64,000 nt of DNA from Tribonema minus (taxonomy: Eukaryota > Sar > Xanthophyceae > Tribonematales > Tribonemataceae). The position numbers and the translations under genes were made by a program. Location of the stretch: NCBI GenBank assembly GCA_017506865.1, contig JAFCMP010000522.1, positions 496,001-560,000 on the forward strand. The letters run 5' to 3'. The notes under the pieces are model-generated. The model was not told where the DNA came from. It saw only the letters and a list, made by a program, of their open reading frames with translations, and did no database searches. Of the stretch, positions 11,789 through 22,759 are shown piece after piece; the first letter of the stretch is position 1, and every line of letters starts with the position of its first letter.

Positions 11789-12452
11789 AACAAGATCCGC
11801 CATTGCCATAGCCCTGATAAGGGTGGAGGTTTGCTGCAGCCAAACGATTGGGTGAAATAGCTTCAATAACATGTCGTTGCGTACACAACGGCGTGTGCCA
11901 ACATCGCCGCTTCAGCTTCACACCGCAATGCAGTCGGAATTGAATCATGAACTTGTGCTTGTAAAGTGCAGTGCTTATAACTGCACAGGCGCAGACCTTG
12001 TGCCATGGTGATCGGCAATAGCTGTTATACAAATATATTGCCACCAGTGTATCCAGTTCTCCTGAAAGGCCATGTTCAGCATCATGACCACTAGGAGGCA
12101 GCCAGCTCTGGATTTAACTCTTAAAGGTGCGGCATCATACCCAAGAAGTCACAAGCGCCGTTTTAGGCAAGCGGACATCGGTGCACAGCTTTGCCCCGGC
12201 GTTTTGCCCAAGGTACCTGACCTGTATAGGTGCACATGGGCTTCGCCAGCGTGTGCAAATGAAAAGTTCACCACCAGCCGATTGAACAACTTTTGCGGGC
12301 ATGTTGCACATGCAGGAAGTGTATCTCAACATATCAACTTGCCTCTGCTGCAGGCATGCATAGCTTTCACGGCAGCATAAGCTCTAAGAGTACGCAAGCA
12401 CGCATTGGAGCTTGAAGCACCAAGATACTTCCAAGAAACTAAGCACAAGGCG
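11789..12452. other. No gene recognised between the two MITEs
   Basis: A plus-strand ORF at 12072-12380 has no recognised motif. The sequence just before 12453 may be the 5' part of the recombinase-like gene. Confidence 0.35.
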
Positions 12453-13654
12453 ATGGCCGCCGCTGCTGCTGCTGCTGCCGCGAGAACTACGTCAGATGCT
12501 GAGCCAACTGCACCCGGACCAGCAGCAAAAGCAGCTGCTGGATCCGCTCCGCTTATCCGCGACCCTGAAAGCCAAGAAGCAACCGAGGCCCTTGTCCAGT
12601 AGTAAAGTCTCCAGGGCAGAACTGATATTGAAGTTGGGTTATGGCATGCTGTAGCCCTATGTCAGGGGCATCTGCTGACTACTCACTTGTTGAAGTTGAT
12701 ATTGATCCTGATGTGATATTGAACTTCAACGGTGATATTCAAACTTCAACTTCATGCCAACTTCAACTGTCATGTCACTGCTCAACGTGCAATAGCACGG
12801 CTCCACCCATCTCAACTTCAACAACCAAGAGCTCTTCTGGTGCGTCTGAGTGAGGCCAACAACCTACTATTATCTAACTTCACCAGTTTGAGGGTCTTGA
12901 CTGACCTCACTATAGCATAAGTGCTCGGTTGCTTTTTGGGTTTCAGGGTTGCGGATGGGCGGAGCGGATCCTGCCTGCAGCTGTGGTACCTGCTTCAACT
13001 GTGCTTACAGAATCAGCATCAGCTGCCGCTGCGATGCCAGTGCTCCCTTCAAGTGTAAAGGTACGTACCTCACCACAGCCCTCGCATGTACAGTATGTAA
13101 CCACTACCATGCTGCAGGTCGTGCATTCCCCCCACCCCAAGGCTTTCGACCTTGCATGTGCCCTAGCTTTTATGTCAGGCAGGAGCTTAGCAGAACTGCT
13201 GGGCACAGGAGCTTTTACTTTGTGCAACTCTCATGGAACATATCGCCACTGTATATTGCTTCAGTCTACTGAAATACCCCTCCTCTGTGATCCCAACACC
13301 TTTCTGGCAGGGTTGCAGAGGCTGAGGCACATGAGACCAGCAGCATCAGCCATGACAGACCGCCAGATAAACCGCAGCCATAGCAAAAGCGCCAATGCAG
13401 CAGTCAAGATGCTTGTGGGTACATTTCATGTTTTCAGTGATTTGAGAGCGCTGTTTGCAGCACTGACGTACAATTTGTATTGCAGAAGGAGCGCACTACA
13501 GTGTACAGCACAGGGGCCGCCACAGAGCACTATGCCACAACAGCTAAAGGCATGGTTGCTCAAATGCATGCCTAGAGCATGCATTGCCAGCCGCTCTGCG
13601 TTTTTGGACAAAGTAGAGCAGTATTGTGTGCTTCAGCAGCACACAGGCAAGTAA
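12453..13654 (+). pseudogene. Tyrosine recombinase-like gene interrupted by a MITE
   Basis: An ATG at 12453 opens a poly-Ala N-terminus (AAAAAARTTSDAEPTAPG) that reaches the left end of MITE copy 2 at 12540. An open frame resumes at the right end (12972) and continues to TAA at 13652-13654. The second part contains KAFDLACALAFMSGRSLAEL, which fits the Arg box I (GRxxxEL) of tyrosine recombinases. VFSDLRALFAALTYN resembles box II with the usual His replaced. A convincing nucleophile Tyr was not placed; candidates lie near the end (VEQYCVL). The layout resembles the minus-strand recombinase at 14.1-15.9 kb (GRRHKEI, HLFRSVY). I infer a distant relative that was split by the MITE and is probably inactive. 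Confidence 0.45.
12540..12971. mobile_element. 432-bp MITE, copy 2, inside a coding frame
   Basis: Same length and inverted repeats as copy 1. Sequence on both sides reads as Ala-rich and Ala/Val-rich coding. If the element is taken as GATCC...GGATC, the trinucleotide CTG flanks both ends, a plausible 3-bp target duplication as in PIF/Harbinger or CACTA-type elements. Copy 1 does not show the same duplication. Confidence 0.85.
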
Positions 13655-14069
13655 CACACTTGTGAAGAGCGTTAGGTAGATGGGCACCACTATTATGAAA
13701 CAGAAGGCTGATCATGCCAACTCAGTAAGTAGAGAATGAGGCAGACCGGCACCAACAGTAGGAAACGGACGGCTGATGATGTCAACTCAGTATGTGCATG
13801 GTGTTGTTGGCAATGTGCCCCCGTGCCAACGAATTGTCAGCCTCCGACTGCCTGATGCACCTAGAGTTTACAATTGTGGTAGTTCCTCTGATACTACATC
13901 AATAGGTGCACATGATCGCATTGTGCCTTTTCAACGAAAAATCTGTCAATGGTTCGATGCCTTATTGAGTCCCTTGGTGGCGTCAGCAAGGGATGCAGCA
14001 TCACTGGCAGCGGCAGCGGCGTTAGCAAGATGTGAGCAGCATATATCAGTGGTGTATATTGAAAGCACT

Positions 14070-15898
14070 TCATGTGCTGAGCAGCTTAGCCAGTATGTCG
14101 AGACGTGTATCAACATCAAACCCAGCACTGACCAATCCGTCTACAACTGACATTATCTTCTGGCGTTTTGAGGGATTGCATGCATCACGTGCAGCAGGTC
14201 GTATGTCAGCATCATTGGCTGTCATGGTCATTTCAATCATCGTTGGGCCACTTGCCTCTACGAGGGTCTCAAGACACTGCGCAGTGTGTTCTGTCAACTT
14301 CAGTGCAGAAGGCTTGCACGCCTTTTCAGGCGTTGCTGCCGACATGGGATCTTGTAGTGGCGTGTACAACGTTTCCTCTCCAGCATCAGAGGCAGCTTCC
14401 AGTAGTGCTGGGCAGTCAGCTGCTACAGCTGCTGTTGCCGTGGCTGGGTCCTTCTGGGGTGGGTGCACAGCGTTGACACATTTTTCACTGTTTGATAGAC
14501 GAATATTCTCATTGTCGTCCGTGAAGCATGCTGCTGATGCCTGCTGAACTTCGTAGGGGATGTTATCAGACTGTGGACTTGTGCTGCACCGCGGCCCGTC
14601 CTCGTGGTCCACAATGTCAAACGCCACCCCGAGGTGGTTGTAATTTGTGGCTGGGTGGTCCACAGGCGCATGATTGAGCGCAGCTGCTGTTGCAACAGTC
14701 TGGTCGTTTGTACCAAGGGTTATGACCTTCTGGTACACAGACCTGAACAAGTGCACGCCCAAATTTCGAAGACCAAAGTGTGCCTTATACCCTTTGAAGA
14801 GGTCGGCTAGTTGCGCAACTTTCAACAAGGCGCGGACAGACCTATCTCTCGCGTTCTGGCGTTCAATGTCAGTAACCCCTTTGACAGCGTGCCGCACGAC
14901 CTCCAGTGCTTTCAGAACCATGTCAGCATTTATGCCGTACAGCGCTGTGCGGAGTGCTTTCAGAGCCACGAACTTCTCCGCCACGTGTTCACTGATTTCG
15001 AGAAGCCCAAACTCTGCCATCCTGACGCCATCAGTTGAATCTGCCTCTTTGACTTTTCCTTTGCATGACTTGTTGAATGCGCTTCCTTTGACGCAGAGAT
15101 TCGCCTGCAGCCGACGTGTGCCGACCTTGGCCCATTGGTGGCCAGGGCAAACGATCTCCTTGTGACGGCGTCCAGAAATGACCATGAGAGCCACCACGAG
15201 CAGGTCAGGTGCGACCAGTTGCGGGGCAGCTAGTACTGCCACAGTCCACTCTAGAGTGCTGTGAATGTTGCTGTGACAGTACTTGCCGATCTGCCGCTTG
15301 GCCTCAACGCTATCCTTGTTGTCGTAAAGCGGCCCCCTTATCTGGCTAGTTCAACCTAAAAAGAGGGTTTCCCCTTGGGTCGTACTTCAACTGTGTGCGG
15401 GAACGCTGTAGGGCTTAGTAATCAGACACAACTTCAACTTCAACTGTCGTACAGGTCGAAATGCGTTGCATTGACCACCTGGGCGCACATTGTCTGCAGC
15501 TTTTTTGGCTGTTGTGGGATGGGGCAAGCAAAGTGCTCAACAAGAGGGTCACCAACAAGCAGGGCATCTCTTGTCAAATAAATGACGTTGGCAAGCGTAG
15601 TGTACTTCATGATGCAGCCTCCATTGGATGCCTTGAGCAACATTGCAGCTGCAGTATTGCCTTCCGAGATGAATGCTTTGTACTTGTCGTATGCGACACT
15701 TTGGCTGGTATACCATTCCTCTACAGCCTTGTGCATGGCGCCCTTATCACTGGGGTCGAGCCCGTTTTCAGCCCTCTTGTGAACATATCCCAACAGACTT
15801 GCACAACCTTGAGGGTGCTTTTGGAATGCTGGCGTGAGAGCTGCCGTCTTTTTGGTGTCATCATCAGGCCAATAAAATAACGCAGGCTCATTGACCAT
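14070..15898 (-). pseudogene. Tyrosine recombinase (Crypton/telomere-resolvase-like)
   Basis: The minus-strand catalytic ORF (15242 to 14070, open further upstream to about 15350) shows the three signature boxes. They are box I ALMVISGRRHKEIVCPG, box II LGVHLFRSVYQKV (HxxR) and box III LNHAPVDHPATNYNHLG, which supplies the third-position His and a candidate nucleophile Tyr. An acidic, Ala/Thr-rich tail ends in KRQKIMSVVDGLVSAGF and a TGA. The N-terminal part lies in another frame at about 15898-15440 (VEEWYTSQSVAYDKYKAF). It is separated by about 100 bp of TTGAAGTTGAAGTTG-containing sequence, either an intron or a repeat insertion. Tyrosine recombinases of this kind move Cryptons, DIRS elements and some large DNA viruses. 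The wide spacing of the boxes and the GRR motif also recall telomere resolvases. The family call is firmer than the subtype. Confidence 0.6.
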
Positions 15899-16573
15899 GC
15901 CCCTAGCTGCATCTGTACAGCAGCTGCAAAGTACACCGCAAATGCATACTAAAACGATGCAGCAAGGGCCACAGTGATGCATCAACGCGCATGCCCTTTT
16001 TGCTGCCGTCACTGACCAGCGTCTCATCAGCTGCCCGTCTCACTTTTGTGTGCAATATGAAAAGCTGGTGGATCAGCATCAAATCTTTACATGGCAAGTG
16101 TGTCGGCCTGTTTGCACAAATGCATATGATGGAGCACCTGGTGTGTGCCTCTGTGCTGAAACACCGCTGAATCTGTGGTGTGTGGCTCATGAGCGTCCTG
16201 CAGTTACTTTGGTGCCCCTTGCGACTTGCTTAGTGGTCAACTTGCTAGTTCCAGTGTCCACAAAAAGCTTTTTGTGAAATGCTCCTTGCAACGTGCTCTG
16301 TGGTCAATTTTGACGGGTACATGTGTTCAGAGAACCACAGCTGGTCATCTCCCCTTTTGCAAGGGCTTACAGCTGTGCACCAGACGCTGAGGTCGCTGAG
16401 AGCACTTGAAGGACTGTGGAGGTGCAGACCATTACGCGAAATATGTTGGTTGGGGTGGTGGGACTTGTTTGCTCAGACAGCTGCGTACAGTAAGCCATCA
16501 CCACAATCGCCAACATCATATGCAATGACCACAATACAAATCAACATGTCCTAGAGGTGTTGTGTGTCCTTTG

Positions 16574-17832
16574 TTAGACGCTCTGCATTGCCTTCCTGCT
16601 CGCCACTTTCTTGACCCATTCATTTTCGCTCTGCCACTCTGTCACAAAAGTCTTGCGGTCTTCTACAAGCTTCACCTTCAGCAAGTCACCTCGGAGCCAT
16701 AGCCTCTTGGGAAACTGGGTCAGTTCTACCATGCGGCCTGCATGCTCGAGCTTGACAGTGTATGTGCCTCGGGAAAATACAGCTTCATGGCTGGATTTGA
16801 ATTGGCCAAGCTTTTTCAGAGCCTCCCTTGTTATGGTCTAGTGCCACCCGGTCGATGCGAACACAGTCGCCGGGCTGCAGCTTAGGGTTGAACTTCTGAA
16901 TCACATCTCTTTTAGCGGCCAAACCCTTGAGCCGCTCATGCACGGATTCGAGAATCGATGGAGGGCACTCCGGGTCCATCAGGTCCCGTGGCCTGTAGCC
17001 CGTAGCGCTGTGCACACTCGAGTTGTACGCTTGTAAGACAGTCTCCAATGCCTGTTGCACAGACGTGTGCTTGTTGTCAAGAATTGAAAAAAGCATCGTC
17101 AGTATTGTTTTGTTGGATACTTCTGCACGCCCATTGCTTAGAGGATTTGCTGCAGTGGACAGAACCTGCTTAATACTCCCGTGCCTTTCTCGCACTGCAG
17201 TAAACTCTTTCCCGGTGAACTCACGGCCATTATCGGATCGAATGGCCCCCACTCGCACCCCTGCCGGCAATGCAGCGAGTATTGAACTCATGGCAGCTGC
17301 CACCATGGGCCCCAATTTTCTTGTCAGCACCGTTGCATACATCATCTTTGTGAACATGTCTGCTACCACTAGTAAGTACTTGGCCTGTCCTGCGCGGTTG
17401 ATCTGAGTCATATCACATACAAAAACTTTGTAGGGTGCGCTTGCACCTGATGGCTTCAATCTTTGAGATCGCTTTCTGTGCCTGTACTCCTGGTGTATCC
17501 TGTGCGTGGCCAAATAGCGTGCAACTTGTGATGCCCCAATACTTAGAGCGCAGAAAGGAGAGAAGCCGGCGAATTCCGAGCGATTTGGGCAAGTCCTCGA
17601 ACTCTGCCTCCAACACTTCGAACACCAGTGGCTGCTGAACAATAACTTTGTTTTTGTACATGGCAATCCCATCTGCGACCTCAAGACCTTCAAACGGAAA
17701 CCGCCGGATGATGTCTTCATGGTTCAATAACTTGAACCTAGCAAGTGTTTAGTCCTTGAGGATTTGGCTGGCATCGATGCATGGCTTGTCAGAGCTAAGC
17801 TCACGAGCTCTCGCCATAACTGCATCCGCCAT
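16574..17832 (-). pseudogene. rve-type DDE integrase, frameshifted
   Basis: The 311-codon minus-strand ORF holds a retroviral-type integrase core: VFVCDMTQINRAGQAKYLL (first Asp), AIRSDNGREFTGKEF (second Asp) and NGRAEVSNKTILTML (Glu). The C-terminal part continues in another frame after about 16810 (FKSSHEAVFSRGTYTV, then LKVKLVEDRKTFVTEW) to TAA at 16576-16574, resembling the small C-terminal domain of Polinton/Gypsy integrases. The N-terminal part is in a third frame (LRSKYWGIT motif, about 17727-17530). An in-frame TAA at 17751-17749 follows a 27-codon start (MADAVMARARELSSDKP). With at least two frameshifts and one stop, it should not make an intact protein as written. Polinton-like or LTR-retrotransposon origin cannot be separated without neighbouring genes. 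Confidence 0.65.
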
Positions 17833-18074
17833 CTCTTGCTGTCTCCTGCACTGAAATCAACATTGTTTGAGTCAGATTTTGGCTGCTGATGAAGCGGGTA
17901 AACAGCGGACAGCTGCAAGTTTGCTGAAGCTGACTGTGGTACATGGTTGTCCACAGCTGTGCAGATACCGTCATTTGTGAGGGTGGCCATGAGTACGTAT
18001 GTACTTGTATTTATAAAGGCCCAAGGGAGGCCGGGTTGCCTATGCAATCGAAAAGCTTGCGTCAACGCAGCAGC

Positions 18075-20289
18075 CTAGTCTGCGCTGTGCCCTAGGAGCT
18101 TGGATACCGGCGCCGCAACACAGCCCAGCATTCGCGCTCCACGTGTGTACGCCATGACGCGCTCCGCCAACTCCCGCGCCAGCGATATGCTCAGCTCAAT
18201 GAGGATCTGACGCTTAGCTAACCCGGCCTTGCGTAACACATCTGCCTTCCCCCCCCCTGAGCACAGTGCTGAGTGCATTGCCAACTCCTTAACAAAAAGG
18301 CTTGTCTGCTTGCCCAGCCGTCCGTACGACTCCTGCACGAATGGCACAAAAGCCCAAGATGACGTCAAGGTGCCGGTGTGGTGCTTGACCTTCGCGTCCT
18401 CCCCCACCCCAGCAGCATAGCCGTCCGTGTTCGAGGCATTTGTTTTGCCTGTCAGGTACGAGCTCGCTGTGGGCGCGCGCACACTTGTGTCTAGCACTTA
18501 TTCCCTTGTTACGGTATGCACTGCTAAAGTGCAGACACCCTGGGTCAATGACTGTGTCCGCCCGATACCCCGGTACCTTGAAGACGCTAGCGTCCTCATT
18601 GCGGACAATAGAGACATGGTGCTGTCTCAAGATGCGCTGCAGGCACCGCTTATGGGCAGTGTGTGTCGCGTTGTGCCCCCGTATGTGCTGGCTGGGGCAG
18701 CTGATCGCATGCGTGGAGGTGGGGCTCACATCACTGCACCGCCATGGGCACACCTCGCCCTGTATGCCCCACCCGTCTATGAAGATCGCAATCAAAATCA
18801 TCGTGGCTGCTGCCATACTGGACATGGGCGCCGCACCCGGGCGGTCATTGGCAGTGGGTGGCACGCTCATCCACGCCATTGCCCCGGACGCACGCTGGCT
18901 GCGCAGCTGCGCCAGGACCCGTGCGCTAGCCTGTTGGCGGCGGCGGCTGGTGTCGCGCGAGTCACCAATAGGTGCAGCCTGCGTCGGCTTGCCCACGGCA
19001 CCAGCCGAGGCAGCCTCTAGGTCCTCCACCAGGCAATCCTCGTATTGACGTCGAAGAACATTTGAAAGGCCGGCTTGTAGTCCGTGCGTGAAGCGACCGC
19101 GCCGGCGGCGGGGCACTACCTTCCTGCAGATCTCGTCAGCATAGGCCTCCCAGTCGTCGTCGTCGTCCTCCTGCCCGCCGCTGCAGCTGCTTTCTTCCGC
19201 GCTAGTTTGTGTTTTAGCGGGCGTGGAAGGGGCAGCCGCGGCAGCGGCTTGAGGGCCAGGTACGGTCGCCGCCGCAGCGGCCGCCTCGGCGCCAGGCACA
19301 ATGCCGTGGGTGTGTGGGGCTGGCTCAGTGGTCACTGTCTCCGTGACGGCAGTTGCGGCGTAGATCGCTTGCACCGCAGTGGGGAGCGTCGACGCTGCGG
19401 CCGTCGTATCTGCTGCCCACCGTAGCAACGATGCTGGGAGCTGCTCGGCCACAGCTGTGCGTGATTTTTCGCCGCCATCAGCTGTCAGCGCTCGCGTAGA
19501 GCGTCGCACGGCCTCGATGATTGGCGGCAGTCCCTGGTCCTCGCGTATTGCGCATGAGTGCTGCGCGAACCAGGTGACTGCGCCGTGTTCGTCAGTGCCG
19601 AGCCTCAGGGCCCCTGCTGCCACAGTGGCATGAATTATTGCCGGCCTCAGTGTTGTGCATGCCTGGGCCGTGTATGCGGCTGGTGCCAGTAGCCCCAAAA
19701 GCGGCATGCCCAGACCGCCTCGTCGCTCCGGCAACCGTGACGCCCGCAGTGGCACTGCGATGTCCGTGAGTTCTGGCGGGCCCAAGCGCGGCAATACCAG
19801 CACGCTGCCACTGCTGGCTTCCTCATTGTCACCAGCAGTGCAGGCGGCCAGCAGGTGTGACTTCATGGCTGCCGCGGTAGAGCAGCCGTGCAGATGCAGC
19901 ATGCGTTCGAGCGTCCATGCACAGAACCCGTCAAACGCGTGCAACCATGTCTCACTCAAAGCCGTGTCAACGACCCGAGCTAAGAAGCCCATGCGCTTCG
20001 TCAGTGACCTGCGTAGAATGAACTGTGCTGCCTGTAGGTGATGCCGCGCCATTCCAGCTAGCTGCCACGACAATCGCCATGTCCCTGCGTCGACAAGATG
20101 ATTGCTCATGGCAGCGTGCACATAGGCTGGGTGCCCTACCGGTACCCCGACCGACGTAAAGCCCTGACTGGATTCTGGCATGGTGGTGCTAGTGCGAGCT
20201 AGCAATGAGGCGACGAACTTCTTAGCAGAGGGTTGACGGGGTGTCGAAGGAGTTGCATTAGCCGCGGTGCCATAGGATGGCCATGGCAA
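18075..20289 (-). pseudogene. Non-LTR retrotransposon C-terminal region with R2-type endonuclease
   Basis: A 666-codon minus-strand ORF begins at 20289. It includes the post-RT segment LPERRGGLGMPLLGLLAPAA, an Ala-rich linker with an acidic run (EDDDDDWEAYADE) and a Cys/His cluster (CPWRCSD...THAISCPS...HNATHTAHKR). This is followed by GYRADTVID, matching the zinc knuckle and first catalytic Asp of restriction-like endonucleases of R2/CRE/NeSL-type elements. The frame then shifts near 18400, and coding continues to 18075 through VLDTSVRAP, WAFVPFVQESYGRLGKQ and ISLARELAERV, the conserved end of this domain. No reverse transcriptase palm motifs lie upstream, so the copy is 5'-truncated, as is typical for target-primed retrotransposons. 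Clade assignment is tentative. Confidence 0.6.
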
Positions 20290-20678
20290 CAGTTGCAGTC
20301 GGTTTGCAGTTTTTGATGTTGCACATGAAGTTGCGATCTCAACAGCATGATACGGTACTACGAGTAGTATGGTTCAAGAGCAGTGCACAACAAAAATACC
20401 AAAAGCCCCGATGAGGTCGTTGCAGGCCTTTGATTATGGTTTGGAGTCATGCACAAGCTGCGCCAGTAGTGTCCGCCAAAATGACCAACCGTTGCCTGGC
20501 GTCCCCCTGCTGTCCTGCGATCTAACTGCTTGCCGAGCTGCTTACTGAAAGCTCTTTAATTGAATTCTGAGGGCAAACACTCCTGTCGGTGCATGTTGGT
20601 GCAACTTTCATAGACATAGCGTGCAACAAACCTCACAGGTACACCATGGGCAGGGTCTCGCCATGCGGTGCTGAGCAT
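20290..20678. other. No gene recognised
   Basis: Short ORFs only, between the truncated retrotransposon end and the 245-bp tandem duplication. Confidence 0.4.
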
Positions 20679-21166
20679 GTAGTGGCAGCAGCAAACTACA
20701 GCAAAAAGAGCAACGGCACAACCACCGGTGATGCGCTTTTCCATGAATTCCATGATACAGAGGCCGCCGTTTGTGGTATTCCGCACCTTCTGCCATCACA
20801 CCTCACTGTCTACAACCGGCATGGTGGCATAATGGGATGCTCAGCAATTCTGATGTCGTTAATGCAATGCTCCAACCTATGTGTTCAGGCATGGTTTTAA
20901 CCCAAATGGACTGCTGGCATCGTGTAGTGGCAGCAGCAAACTACACCAAAAGAGCAACGGCACAACCACCGGTGATGCGCTTTTCCATGAATTCCATGAT
21001 ACAGAGGCCGCCGTTTGTGGTATTCCGCACCTTCTGCCATCACACCTCACTGTCTACAACCGGCATGGTGGCATGATGGGATGCTCTGCAATTCTGCTGT
21101 CGTTAATGCAATGCTCCAACCTATGTGTTCAGGCATGGTTTTAACCCAAATGGACTGCTGGCATCG
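20679..21166. repeat. Tandem duplication of a 245-bp unit
   Basis: The units 20679-20923 and 20924-21166 both begin GTAGTGGCAGCAGCAAACTA and end CTGCTGGCATCG, with a few base differences and one or two indels. It is a recent tandem duplication, and the ORFs within it are repeated too. Confidence 0.95.
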
Positions 21167-21448
21167 GGTTTACACGAAGCAGCTCACCGTATGTGTGGCT
21201 CACTCAGGGAGGACCACAAGGACTGACATACTTCTGAATGGCTGAACGTCAGCAAAGGTTTCCTGATGGAGCATAACACGCGATGCATGCGAAGCTGTAC
21301 GCCCCTAACAACCCCTTTTGTAGAGCTGAGCCAGGGCGGGCTGCAATGTGTTGTGGAACACACAGTGACACTAGCCACTTGAAAACCATGTCAAGCAAGT
21401 TGTGCTTGTAGCACATTTGCTTTTACATTTCATTTTGAACTTACAGTT

Positions 21449-21524
21449 TGTGCTGGGCATCATACCTCAATGCAGATGTACAGTCAGTGTGTGCTGGGCA
21501 TCATACCTCAATGCAGATGTACAG
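21449..21524. repeat. 41-bp tandem duplication
   Basis: TGTGCTGGGCATCATACCTC and the next bases up to GATGTACAGT occur twice with a spacing of 41 bp. Confidence 0.9.
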
Positions 21525-21817
21525 TAGTAAAACAACTCTTGTGTCCATGTCGGTAGCCAAAATCCCCAGTTCAGGGCCCTTAATGGTGACCCTGGCCTGC
21601 AATATGTTTTTGGGATGGAGCCCTCATGGAGCTGGGTGGCCTTAATGCGGGTCTGGTTGTGGTGAGACAGCTTAGCTGTAGCCTTGTGGAGTGTCTGGCG
21701 GGAGGAGTTGGCTGACAGAAGTGTAGCTTCTTGTGCAGCATGGTTGGAAGTGTTGACATGCCAGGAGTGATGGCATGTGGTTCAAGAAGCTGTTGATTTG
21801 AGTTCACTGGTGAGAGA

Positions 21818-22195
21818 CCAAGGGGTTGTGGACCTAAGCCTCATAATAATAAAAGTACAACTCTTTTCATCGTGTAGATATGGCATATGTGGCAAACCTA
21901 CCTGGCGCCATGAGGGCCGCCATCTGACAAGGTCACCATTGATGCCGAGTTGCTGGAGATGGACACAGAAAAGCTCAAGCGTGTTGGCCCATTGTCTTGT
22001 ACGTCTCAGGCTGTCTGAGTTCAGAAAGCGAAAAGAGCATCTGAACTTGAAGGTAGTCTTGCAGAGTACTGCCAGCGCGCTGAAATCATATGGTTTGAAG
22101 CCTGGAATTCATACGCAATCGGGTTTCGATGCTGACGCTGACAATGCGCATGTCGATGTACTTTTATTATAATGTGTAGGTCCACAACCCCTTGG
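21818..22195. mobile_element. TIR element with CCAAGGGGTTGTGGACCT ends
   Basis: The left end CCAAGGGGTTGTGGACCTAA is mirrored by the right end. The arms match for about 40 bp, including an AT-rich part (AATAATAAAAGTACA). Weaker similarity extends outward on both sides. The left arm plus its outer flank (about 21648-21860) recurs inverted at 45255-45465, so the repeated unit is larger than the inverted repeat alone. No transposase is present. Classification is open. Confidence 0.6.
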
Positions 22196-22359
22196 CCTGA
22201 CCAGCTCACTACGATTGCAGAATAATATTATGCAATATGTAAGGAATCATCTCTTCTATAACATCTACAGTCCGTTGCAGTCTAGCTCCTCCCCTCCTCC
22301 AAGGTCCTCCCCCACAAAATCCCCGTATCCCCCTGCGTGCTATGTCGCAGCCATGTGGC

Positions 22360-22566
22360 CCATCACGCGGGCAGACAGTGCCATCTGCAATGAGGCTGAC
22401 AGCGCAGCTCTAATCCGTGATACCCCAATGCCCTTTAGCGCGCGTGGCTTTGCTGAGCCGGGCGCTGCCTCCCTTGCCGCCCACTCTTCCGCCATAGCCC
22501 CCAGCAGCTTGTGCCCCTCATCGCCAAGGTTTCCGATGTACCACTTCAGCGTGGAGCGGAGATGCT
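22360..22566 (-). pseudogene. Exon-like coding fragment, unknown
   Basis: The minus-strand frame reads LRSTLKWYIGNLGDEGHKLL followed by an Ala-rich helical stretch ending ALSARVMGHMAAT and TAG. The frame is open upstream except for a TAG at about 22567. Composition is protein-like, but no family is recognised. It may be a transposon protein remnant. Confidence 0.3.
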
Positions 22567-22759
22567 AGGCTGTATATCGTGCCCAGTGTTGGCGCATCTT
22601 GAATTTGGCGCTGTCTGAAAAGTGTTGCCCGCAGACTCCCCGTGTTATCGCACAAACAACCGGCCTCCCTTGCATTGCGGTCTGATACAAAGCAGGCGTA
22701 ATACAAACCACTTTTGTCAGTATGCGCTCAGGATCCAACACCATGCATGTGCTTGACAA

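Noticed and set aside
13776-14150. 124-codon plus-strand ORF as a recombinase C-terminus
   Set aside because: It overlaps the end of the minus-strand recombinase, has no Tyr-box pattern, and no splice link to 13654 was found.
18427-19048. Plus-strand ORFs of about 200 codons
   Set aside because: They are antisense shadows of the GC-rich retrotransposon endonuclease ORF on the minus strand.
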